Assembly: GCA_003497505.1 (NCBI GenBank)
Contig: DNNV01000216.1
Coordinates: 1 to 8,318 of the forward strand
DNA from: Clostridiales bacterium
Lineage (GTDB): Bacteria > Bacillota > Clostridia > Tissierellales > Sedimentibacteraceae
Length of the DNA stretch: 8,318 nt
Reading direction: 5' to 3'
Shown: positions 1 through 5,217 of the stretch, in pieces
Layout: each line of letters starts with the position of its first letter
Numbering within the stretch: the stretch's first letter is position 1
Notes under the pieces: generated by a model
What the model was told of the DNA's origin: nothing
Database searches by the model: none
The model's input: the letters and a program-made list of their open reading frames with translations, nothing else
Made by a program: the position numbers and the translations under genes

Positions 1-1
1 T

Positions 2-229
2 TTCGAGGAGTTCGATATTGAGATAACAGACAGAATACCTGTGGAATTCAGATGTGAATGCTCTGAAGAAAGAATGGAGCAGGCGCTGATATCAATCGGA
101 AGAGACGACTTGAAGCAAATTATTGAGGAAGACGAGGAAATTGAGACAGTATGCCATTTCTGCAATAAGAAATATCTGTTCCGAGGAGAAAAACTGGAGA
201 ATATAATAAAATATATTGAAGGACAATAG
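2..229 (+). CDS. hslO: Hsp33 redox-regulated chaperone, C-terminal part (5' end outside window)
   Basis: This is the 3' end of the gene for Hsp33, a cytosolic holdase chaperone that is switched on when oxidation releases zinc from its C-terminal redox switch. The reading frame is open from base 2 and runs without a start of its own, so the gene begins upstream; the GTG at 41 is an internal valine. The visible part contains the complete zinc motif: a CEC pair (codons near 53-61) followed after 30 residues by CHFC (near 152-163), which fits the family pattern CXC-X27-32-CXXC. The intervening residues ALISIGRDDL and the IIEEDEEIE linker are also typical of the Hsp33 C-terminal domain. The N-terminal folding domain is not in view. 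The gene ends shortly before an intrinsic terminator, so it is probably the last gene of its transcript and unrelated to the AOR genes downstream. Confidence 0.93.
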   Translation, partial: FEEFDIEITDRIPVEFRCECSEERMEQALISIGRDDLKQIIEEDEEIETVCHFCNKKYLFRGEKLENIIKYIEGQ

Positions 230-262
230 TTTATAGCTACAGAAATAAATATCTATATAATT

Positions 263-304
263 AAAGCTATTCGTATGGCGTAATATATAAACGAATAGCT
301 TTTT
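263..304 (+). terminator. Intrinsic terminator after hslO
   Basis: A perfect 12-bp inverted repeat, AAAGCTATTCGT (263-274) and ACGAATAGCTTT (291-302), encloses a 16-nt loop and runs into a short T tract (300-304) followed by AT-rich DNA. It lies 33 nt after the hslO stop codon. The stem is AT-rich, but position and T run fit a rho-independent terminator separating hslO from the next transcription unit. Confidence 0.75.
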
Positions 305-347
305 ATATATAAACACAAAAGAAAATATTTAAAATGATAATTAATGA

Positions 348-376
348 TTGCTTTAAATAGCTATTTTTTCTATAAT
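348..376 (+). promoter_or_regulatory. Candidate sigma-A promoter of the ferredoxin-AOR operon
   Basis: TTGCTT (348-353) and a perfect TATAAT (371-376) are separated by exactly 17 bp, a good vegetative sigma-70/sigma-A arrangement. Transcription would start near 383, giving a leader of roughly 55-60 nt before the first ATG. The region is very AT-rich, so chance matches are likely. A second perfect TATAAT at 406-411 has no good -35 at normal spacing (TTGAAA at 389-394 is only 11 bp away). No sigma-54 -24/-12 element was recognised. Confidence 0.45.
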
Positions 377-410
377 AAATATATAGTATTGAAAAGTTTT
401 ATTAATATAA

Positions 411-426
411 TACAGGGTTTCCTGTA
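411..426. promoter_or_regulatory. 16-bp perfect palindrome, possible operator or leader hairpin
   Basis: TACAGG (411-416) and CCTGTA (421-426) form a perfect inverted repeat with a 4-nt spacer (GTTT). It sits between the candidate promoter and the first ribosome binding site of the ferredoxin-AOR operon, and its first base overlaps the second TATAAT (406-411). It could be a binding site for a dimeric regulator near the transcription start, or form a 6-bp hairpin directly before the GCGGAG ribosome binding site. No specific regulator is recognised. Confidence 0.35.
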
Positions 427-428
427 GC

Positions 429-447
429 GGAGAAATAAAATGGAGGG
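429..447 (+). promoter_or_regulatory. Two ribosome binding sites serving two possible in-frame starts
   Basis: GGAG (429-432) lies 7 nt before ATG 440, while GGAGGG (442-447) lies 4-5 nt before ATG 452. Both ATGs are in the same frame and differ by four codons (MEGR). The second site is the closer match to the anti-SD, and its first G is the last base of the first ATG. The sequence alone does not decide which start is used; both may be. Confidence 0.5.
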
Positions 448-883
448 ACGTATGAAGTATCTGGCAAAGGATGAATCAAAATGTATCCAGTGCGGAAATT
501 GTGAGGAGGTATGTTCAAAGACATATTTCAAAATCAATGACAGGGCTAAATCCTGTATTCAAATTAATGAAAGGGATGGAAATCCTGAAATCAATGTGTG
601 CGATCAATGCGGCGAATGCATTGATATTTGTCCTGTAATGGCTATTTCGAGAGACAAGCTCGGAGTTGTAAGGATAAATAAAAAGATCTGTGTGGGATGC
701 TTCATGTGTGTTGGATTCTGCTCCAAGCTGTCTATGAGGCAGCATGATGAATATATAGAGCCGTTCAAATGCATATCATGCGGATTGTGTGCAAAGCAAT
801 GCCCTTCAGAAGCAATTTTCATGGCTGAAAAAGACGATTCTGAAGCATTAGAATTACAATTGGATAAAGTATTCAGCAAATAG
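440..883 (+). CDS. Polyferredoxin with four [4Fe-4S] motifs, AOR electron-transfer partner
   Basis: This small cytosolic iron-sulfur protein probably shuttles electrons to or from the AOR-family enzyme encoded 9 nt downstream. Four complete CX2CX2CX3C motifs are visible at residues 15-25, 54-64, 84-94 and 111-121, plus one extra Cys at 39. Motifs 2 and 4 end in the Cys-Pro typical of bacterial ferredoxins, while motifs 1 and 3 end in Cys-Ser. This suggests two tandem 2[4Fe-4S] domains (motifs 1+2 and 3+4) and four clusters. The last 20 residues are acidic and lack cysteine. Size and cluster number resemble, from memory, the AorA subunit of the Aromatoleum AOR; BamC of the class II benzoyl-CoA reductase is a related alternative. 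ATG 440 is given as the start, but ATG 452 (143 residues, MKYLAKDES) has the better Shine-Dalgarno and is equally likely. Cysteine numbers fall by four if the later start is used. Confidence 0.88.
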   Translation: MEGRMKYLAKDESKCIQCGNCEEVCSKTYFKINDRAKSCIQINERDGNPEINVCDQCGECIDICPVMAISRDKLGVVRINKKICVGCFMCVGFCSKLSMRQHDEYIEPFKCISCGLCAKQCPSEAIFMAEKDDSEALELQLDKVFSK

Positions 884-892
884 GAGGGCGAA

Positions 893-3049
893 ATGGATAT
901 TAGAAAATTAAAAGAAAACCATAAATTGCTTAAGGAATATAAATATGAATTAGGCAAAGTAGATAAAGGTTATGCAAATAGAACTCTTTATGTTAATATT
1001 TCCAATAATACCATTAAAGAAAAGCCAGTTACTGATTTTATGAAGGATAAATTTGTTGGCGGTAAGGGATTTGGCATGTGGTATCTGTGGAATGCAGTGA
1101 CACCTACAACAAGGTGGAATGAGCCTGAAAATGAAATAGTCATAGCAGGAGGACCGGTTTGTGGGATAACTCAGTATGCTGGCACCGGCAAATCATTAGT
1201 ATGCAGTCTATCTCCATTAACAGATATTCCTATAGATTCAAATGTAGGGGGGTATTTTGGCCCTTTGCTGAAGTTTGCAGGTTTTGATGCTTTAGAAATT
1301 CAAGGTAAAGCTGAAAAAGATATAATAGTTTATATAGATGGAAATACAGGAGTTGTAACCATAGAGGAAGCTCCTCTTGAAGCTATAGATGGGCATGTAC
1401 TAGGTGAACAATTAACGGAAATGTATGCTGACAATGAAGCAGATAAAAGAAATGTTGCGGTTGTTACAGCAGGCACAGGTGCTGAACATACCAGATTTGG
1501 GCTTTTAAACTTTACATTTTATGACCCTCGTAGAAAAGTTACAAGATTAAAACAAGCGGGCAGAGGCGGAATTGGAACAGTTTTTAGAGACAAAAAATTA
1601 AAGGCCTTAATTATTAAGTTCAGCAATGTAAAAGGCGATTTAAACAATGCTTTCGACCAAGCTATAATAAATAAGACAGGTATTAAGTATCATAAGGAAA
1701 TTCATGACCTTGACAGTAAACAAAATAATATGAGAAAAATAGGTACTGCAAACATAATTGAGGTTATGGATGCTTATGATTTACTTCCTGTTATGAATTA
1801 TCAATATGGCATGCACCCTGATACTCAAAAAATAAAATCAACTGTATTTATAGAAAAATATATCACCCAAGGTGTTCAAGATGGCTGTTGGTATGGTTGC
1901 TCAATGGCATGTGCAAAAGCAGCTGATGGGTTTGAATTAAAAACAGGTCCTTACAAGGGACATAAGGTAACTGTAGATGGTCCTGAATATGAAAATGCAG
2001 CAGGTTTAGGTTCAAACTGCGGAATATTTGATCCTGAAGGAATTTTAGAATTGAACTTTTATTGCGACACATACGGAATAGACACTATTTCATTTGGAAC
2101 AGCAACAGCCTTTGCTATGGAATGTTATGAAAGAGGTATTATAAACAAAGAAATTACCTGTGGAATGGAATTGAACTTTGGAAACTTTGAAGCTGCAGTG
2201 GAATTATTGCACCAAATGTCAAGAGGTGAAGGCTTTGGTGTAACGGTTGGTCAAGGAATTCATAAAATGAAGAAGCTGTTTGCAGAAAAATATGGTGCAG
2301 ACCCTGATTTCTTGTTTGACATTGGCATGGAACAAAAAGGCTTGGAATATTCTGAATATATGCCAAAGGAATCATTGGCACAGCAAGGTGGTTACGGCTT
2401 AACAAACAAAGGACCTCAGCATGATGAAGCATGGCTTATATTCATGGATATGGTAAACAATCAGATACCTACATTTGAAGATAAGGCAGAAGCTCTTCAC
2501 TACTTCCCAATGTTCAGAACATGGTTTGGGCTTTATGGATTGTGTAAGCTTCCGTGGAATGATATAGTTCCTGCAGACAACAAATACACATCAGAACCTG
2601 CAAAGGTTCCTGAACACGTACAAAATTATTTAGACGTGGTATATGGTGTTACAGGAAAGAAATTAAGCGTTCTTGACATGATTAAGGAGTCCGAGAGAGT
2701 ATATAACTTCCAAAGAATCTTCAATATTAGGATGGGTAAAGGCTTAAGAGCAAACGACAAAATTCCGTATCGTTCAATGGGGCCTGTTACTGCAGAAGAA
2801 TATGAATCAAGAAAAGAAAGATATGATAAGCAGCTTGCAGAAAAAATAGGCTATGACCCTGAAGATAAGACAATTGAAGAAAAGATGGCAGTGATGAGAG
2901 AATACAGGGAAGACCAGTATGAAAAACTCACAGATGCAGTGTACAAGAGAAGAGGATGGAATTCAAATGGTGTTCCCACATTGGAGCACTTAAAGTATCT
3001 TGGAATTGATTTTCCTGAGGTTGTAGAGATAGTGAAGGACCTTCAGTAA
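893..3049 (+). CDS. aor: Tungsten-type aldehyde:ferredoxin oxidoreductase family protein
   Basis: AOR-family enzymes hold a tungsten (sometimes molybdenum) bis-pyranopterin and one [4Fe-4S] cluster, and usually convert aldehydes and carboxylates using ferredoxin. The N-terminal AOR domain spans about residues 26-240 (FVGGKGFG, GTGKSLVCSLSPLT, GGYFGPLLKFAG, GRGGIGTVFRDKKLKA) and the C-terminal domain about 255-700. Probable cluster ligands are C332, C336, C340 and C551, a CX3CX3C spacing rather than the CX2CX3C of Pyrococcus AOR. GPEYEN (363-368) matches the region of the active-site Glu; H510 in KGPQHDEAW may be an active-site His. DTYGIDT (392-398) fits the pterin motif DXXGL(D/C)X, but the second copy reads GLYGLCK (546-552), with Gly for Asp. 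At 718 residues it is longer than typical ~600-residue AORs, with a Lys-rich start and a charged tail. GGAGGG at 883-888 supports the ATG. The substrate cannot be read from sequence; a BamB-like relative is possible. Confidence 0.93.
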   Translation: MDIRKLKENHKLLKEYKYELGKVDKGYANRTLYVNISNNTIKEKPVTDFMKDKFVGGKGFGMWYLWNAVTPTTRWNEPENEIVIAGGPVCGITQYAGTGKSLVCSLSPLTDIPIDSNVGGYFGPLLKFAGFDALEIQGKAEKDIIVYIDGNTGVVTIEEAPLEAIDGHVLGEQLTEMYADNEADKRNVAVVTAGTGAEHTRFGLLNFTFYDPRRKVTRLKQAGRGGIGTVFRDKKLKALIIKFSNVKGDLNNAFDQAIINKTGIKYHKEIHDLDSKQNNMRKIGTANIIEVMDAYDLLPVMNYQYGMHPDTQKIKSTVFIEKYITQGVQDGCWYGCSMACAKAADGFELKTGPYKGHKVTVDGPEYENAAGLGSNCGIFDPEGILELNFYCDTYGIDTISFGTATAFAMECYERGIINKEITCGMELNFGNFEAAVELLHQMSRGEGFGVTVGQGIHKMKKLFAEKYGADPDFLFDIGMEQKGLEYSEYMPKESLAQQGGYGLTNKGPQHDEAWLIFMDMVNNQIPTFEDKAEALHYFPMFRTWFGLYGLCKLPWNDIVPADNKYTSEPAKVPEHVQNYLDVVYGVTGKKLSVLDMIKESERVYNFQRIFNIRMGKGLRANDKIPYRSMGPVTAEEYESRKERYDKQLAEKIGYDPEDKTIEEKMAVMREYREDQYEKLTDAVYKRRGWNSNGVPTLEHLKYLGIDFPEVVEIVKDLQ

Positions 3050-3061
3050 GCGGAGGTATGT

Positions 3062-3259
3062 ATGATTAAGCTTAATAACAGAGATTTTCCCTGGGAAGAA
3101 GGAATGACTGTAGAGAGTGTGATGCGGGCAAAAAGCTTTACCTATTCAAGGATAATAGTTAAGGTTAACGGTCAGCATGTGGATCAGGAGGACTATTCAA
3201 ACACTGCCATCAATGATGGTGATGAAGTGCAGATGATTCATCTTCTTGCAGGAGGTTAA
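3062..3259 (+). CDS. ThiS/MoaD-like ubiquitin-fold sulfur carrier, AOR-associated
   Basis: A 65-residue protein of the ThiS/MoaD beta-grasp family, ending in the diagnostic LLAGG. In this family an E1-like enzyme (MoeB/ThiF/MoaZ type) activates the terminal glycine, which then carries sulfur as a thiocarboxylate. Other family features are the IIVKVNGQHV strand (about residues 31-40) and the DGDEVQMIHLLAGG end (52-65). Its place 12 nt after the AOR gene, with GGAGG (3052-3056) 5 nt before the ATG, points to a role in making the dithiolene of the tungsten-pterin cofactor. Similar small genes accompany AOR genes elsewhere (AorD-like). A role in thiamine synthesis is less likely, as no thi genes are nearby. 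The partner E1 enzyme and the large MoaE-type subunit are not in the window, so they must be supplied from elsewhere. It is the last gene of the closely spaced module; a 72-nt gap follows. Confidence 0.85.
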   Translation: MIKLNNRDFPWEEGMTVESVMRAKSFTYSRIIVKVNGQHVDQEDYSNTAINDGDEVQMIHLLAGG

Positions 3260-3266
3260 AATTATG

Positions 3267-3292
3267 GAGGCTTGCGTTAATATGCGAGCCTC
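3267..3292 (+). other. Intergenic hairpin after the ThiS/MoaD-like gene
   Basis: GAGGCTTGC (3267-3275) pairs with GCGAGCCTC (3284-3292) over 9 bp with one T-G wobble and an 8-nt loop. It starts 7 nt after the stop codon. The bases that follow, TTAAGTTTATAAAG, are not a proper T tract, so this is at best a weak or partial terminator. It may instead act as an mRNA processing or 3'-stabilising stem that lowers expression of the next genes relative to the AOR module. The first four bases of the right arm complete the sequence TTAATATGCG, echoed at 4947-4956 and 5014-5023. Confidence 0.55.
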
Positions 3293-3331
3293 TTAAGTTT
3301 ATAAAGAGAATTTTTAGCAGAAGGAGCGGCC

Positions 3332-4132
3332 ATGAACCCCTACGTACCTTACAGTAAACCAGATTTTGTTATAATCGATTATAGAGCAGGCAATGAAATT
3401 ATAAATTATTTGAATAAATTGAAAATAGAAGTAATAAAGACTGTAAGATGCGAGGATTTACAAGAGCCTGTGAACGGTCATCCAGATATGGTGATTCATC
3501 CTGTTGATTACAAGACTGTTGTTGTCGCACCTAATGTATATGACTATTATAAAAATATTTTGGAGCTCAAAGGAATAAAAGTTATTAAAGGTGGAAAAAC
3601 TCTAAGCAGAAACTATCCCGAGGATATAGCATATAATGTAGCAAGAATAGGGAGATATGCGGTGCACAACACTAAGCATACAGACCAGGTTTTAAAGTAT
3701 TATTTGGAAGAAGCGGGCGTAGAGTTCATTCATGTGAATCAGGGATATGCAAAATGCTCAACGGCAGCGGTGGGCGAAGGCAGAGCTGTTACATCAGATT
3801 TGCAGATACATGAAAAGCTCAAGTCATATAATATAGACTGTATGTATATAAATCCGGAAGTAGTTCTCTTAGAGGGCTACAATCATGGTTTTATAGGAGG
3901 CTGTGCAGGTTTGATTAATGAAAATATATTTTTGTCAACAGGTAAAATTCTTGATGAGAATATTTTAAACGCATTAAAAAAATTTATCCGGTCTGCAGGG
4001 TATATTTATGAAGAAGCTTCCGACAGGCAAATAATAGATTTGGGATCTCTGATACCGATATGTACTGACGCAACAACGACTGTGCAACCTCCCTGCAAGA
4101 GAGGAGTGACTGAGTGGAGCTTTTATCATTAG
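3332..4132 (+). CDS. DUF6873-like protein of unknown function
   Basis: A 266-residue soluble protein with no signal peptide or membrane segment. From memory it resembles the family annotated as DUF6873, described as having the guanidino-modifying-enzyme (pentein) fold; this assignment is by pattern and not verified. Conserved-looking stretches are HPDMVIH (50-56), YPEDIAYNVARIG (95-107), VNQGYAKCSTAAV (135-147), TSDLQIH (154-160), GFIGGCAGL (186-194) and the proline-, aspartate- and cysteine-containing end. Candidate reactive residues are H50, D52, H56, C142 and C191, but no known catalytic set of arginine deiminases or DDAH is obvious. No substrate can be named. AAGGAG (3321-3326) lies 5 nt before the ATG. 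The 72-nt gap and hairpin upstream leave it open whether it shares the AOR transcript; it is translationally linked to the YtxC-like gene, whose start lies within its last codons. Other anaerobic Firmicutes carry homologues outside AOR loci, as far as I recall. Confidence 0.7.
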   Translation: MNPYVPYSKPDFVIIDYRAGNEIINYLNKLKIEVIKTVRCEDLQEPVNGHPDMVIHPVDYKTVVVAPNVYDYYKNILELKGIKVIKGGKTLSRNYPEDIAYNVARIGRYAVHNTKHTDQVLKYYLEEAGVEFIHVNQGYAKCSTAAVGEGRAVTSDLQIHEKLKSYNIDCMYINPEVVLLEGYNHGFIGGCAGLINENIFLSTGKILDENILNALKKFIRSAGYIYEEASDRQIIDLGSLIPICTDATTTVQPPCKRGVTEWSFYH

Positions 4133-4950
4133 AGTTAAATGAAAATGAAAATCATGAAATATTCAATAATATTAAGATAATTACCAATCTGGACGAAAGT
4201 GATATAAATATAGAAATATTTTCAACAGATGAAGGGAATATAAGAGTAAGATATTTCACAGACGAAAAAATAAATAAAAAAGAGTACATTGAAAAAATAG
4301 TGGGGAAAGTAACTAAGCTTTTAATTGAGTACACAAAGCTTGAAAGCATAAATTGCCTTAAGGAAAATTATTTCTATTTTGATGATGAAGAAATGAAGCT
4401 GATAATCTCGGATATTGAGGATGAAATAGACAATGATGTCAAAATTCAGCTCATAATAAAAAATAAGTTCAGGGAAATATTAGAGCGGTCGAATCTAATA
4501 AATTTAAACGGATTTATTAATTTCAGACTTAAATTTGTAAAGCTGTATGCAGAACAAATAGTTGAAAGATGCATCGACAGCTATCTTATGAAAAAAGAGT
4601 ATATGGACTTCATAAGCATAATAAAGCTTATTTCTGAGTCGGAAGATGGCGAATATGATGTGGTAAATATAATGTGCAGCAACAATAAGCTTCAGGCATA
4701 TGACAAGAACATGAAAAAGATAACATATCTTACAAATGTGGAATTTGCCGCTGAAATCAGCAGCAATGCATCCTATGATGAATCTATAATAAATATATTG
4801 CTAAGTGTGTCGCCGAGAAAAATAGTGATACATGAAGCAAAAATTGATAAGAAAAATAAAGAACTTCAAAATACCCTAGGGGTTATAAAAAGGATATTTG
4901 AAGGCAAGTATGAAATTTGCAGTGGTTGCAGGTACTGCGAGCTGCTATAA
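4114..4950 (+). CDS. ytxC: YtxC-like sporulation-family protein
   Basis: A 278-residue, charged, AT-rich gene product matching the pattern of the YtxC family (named from Bacillus subtilis; putative sporulation protein, biochemical role unknown). The most telling part is NGFINFRLKFVKLYAEQIVE followed by CIDSYLMKKEYMDFISIIKL (about residues 132-172), the conserved helical core of this family. The N-terminal third is poorly conserved. The C-terminus ends in CSGCRYCELL, with C269, C272 and C275 in a CX2CX2C arrangement that could bind metal or form disulfides. The likely start is GTG at 4114, preceded by AGAGGAG (4100-4106) at 7 nt; this overlaps the preceding gene by 19 nt and implies coupled translation. 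No membrane segment is apparent. Its presence suggests that the host belongs to an endospore-forming lineage but does not prove sporulation. Confidence 0.75.
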   Translation: MELLSLELNENENHEIFNNIKIITNLDESDINIEIFSTDEGNIRVRYFTDEKINKKEYIEKIVGKVTKLLIEYTKLESINCLKENYFYFDDEEMKLIISDIEDEIDNDVKIQLIIKNKFREILERSNLINLNGFINFRLKFVKLYAEQIVERCIDSYLMKKEYMDFISIIKLISESEDGEYDVVNIMCSNNKLQAYDKNMKKITYLTNVEFAAEISSNASYDESIINILLSVSPRKIVIHEAKIDKKNKELQNTLGVIKRIFEGKYEICSGCRYCELL

Positions 4951-5023
4951 TATGCGGGTGCCGCAAGGCACCTGTCTTAAGAAATTTTAAGAAAACTACA
5001 AGGTTGCAGCATTATAATATGCG
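4946..5023 (+). repeat. Direct repeat TATAATATGCG flanking the leader of the small ORF
   Basis: The 11-mer TATAATATGCG occurs at 4946-4956 and at 5013-5023, 67 nt apart. Each copy is preceded by GGTTGCAG (4924-4931, 14 nt before; 5002-5009, 3 nt before). The first pair overlaps the last codons of the YtxC-like gene, including part of its CX2CX2C tail. The arrangement looks like a short local duplication with later changes. The first copy reads TGCTATAAT (4943-4951), an extended -10 box; the second reads CATTATAAT. Neither has a good -35 at 16-18 bp, so promoter function is possible but weakly supported. Confidence 0.5.
4954..4991 (+). other. Tandem stem-loops between the YtxC-like gene and the small ORF
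   Basis: GGTGCC (4957-4962) and GGCACC (4967-4972) pair perfectly around a GCAA loop, a GNRA tetraloop. The stem extends by C4955-G4974 with wobble pairs on each side (4954-4975). A second weak stem, CTTAAG/TTTAAG (4976-4981 with 4986-4991), follows directly. There is no T tract after the strong stem, so it is not a canonical terminator. It may protect or process the mRNA, or be part of a structured leader of the 32-codon gene. It does not match a riboswitch class I recognise. Confidence 0.5.
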
Positions 5024-5052
5024 TAAAGGGAATATAAAAGGGAGGAATACAT

Positions 5053-5151
5053 ATGTCATTTTTAGTTTTAGCAGCATTGATAACGGTAACAATAACAACG
5101 TCAATTCATTTGTTAAATATAAAAGAAGCAGAAGCAAATAATGAACAGTAA
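5053..5151 (+). CDS. Small single-pass membrane protein, 32 residues, unknown
   Basis: An ORF of 32 codons begins at ATG 5053 and ends at TAA 5149-5151. It is preceded by GGGAGG (5040-5045), 7 nt before the ATG, a strong Shine-Dalgarno with good spacing and the main evidence that it is translated. The peptide starts MSFLVLAALITVTI and stays hydrophobic to about residue 21, enough for one membrane helix. A short charged tail of about 11 residues (IKEAEANNEQ) follows, probably on one face of the membrane. No positive residues precede the helix, and there is no lipobox. I do not recognise a family. It sits about 100 nt after the YtxC-like gene and directly before a strong terminator, so it is the last gene of the plus-strand series or an independent short transcript. 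Such one-helix peptides often modulate a larger membrane complex, but no partner is indicated here. Confidence 0.6.
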   Translation: MSFLVLAALITVTITTSIHLLNIKEAEANNEQ

Positions 5152-5170
5152 AATTGATTAATAAAATACA

Positions 5171-5217
5171 AAAGCATAGGGCTGGTGAGTTCACCGGCCC
5201 TATGCTTTAAGTTTTTT
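5171..5217. terminator. Strong terminator between convergent operons
   Basis: AAAGCATAGGGCTGGTG (5171-5187) pairs with CACCGGCCCTATGCTTT (5192-5208) over 17 bp with one T-G wobble and a 4-nt loop (AGTT), followed by AAG and six T residues (5212-5217). It ends the plus-strand series about 20 nt after the small ORF. On the minus strand the same hairpin lies 7 nt beyond the potD stop codon and is followed by a less regular T-rich stretch (TGTATTTTAT), so it probably works in both directions. Confidence 0.9.

Noticed and set aside
383..411. Promoter formed by TTGAAA (389-394) and TATAAT (406-411)
   Set aside because: The spacing is 11 bp, too short for a sigma-A promoter; the pair at 348-376 with 17-bp spacing is better.
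604..957. Minus-strand frames opposite the polyferredoxin and AOR genes
   Set aside because: They are shadows of strongly supported plus-strand coding sequences and show no ribosome binding sites or family motifs.
440..3049. Class II benzoyl-CoA reductase BamBC
   Set aside because: The AOR-ferredoxin pairing is compatible, but no other bam genes or aromatic-degradation genes are present, and the four-cluster partner fits an AorA-like protein at least as well.
3267..3300. Full intrinsic terminator ending the AOR module
   Set aside because: The stem is good, but no run of T residues follows (TTAAGTTTATAAAG), so I list it only as a hairpin that might be a weak terminator or processing site.
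4954..5045. A known riboswitch (for example a molybdenum/tungsten cofactor type) in the gap before the small ORF
   Set aside because: There is a GNRA-capped stem and a second stem, but I could not match the conserved core of any riboswitch class, and the downstream ORF is not a cofactor gene.
4917..5141. A 74-codon plus-strand reading frame overlapping the end of the YtxC-like gene
   Set aside because: It has no ribosome binding site, shares bases with two better-supported genes and has a low-complexity AT-driven composition; the 32-codon ORF in another frame has a strong Shine-Dalgarno.
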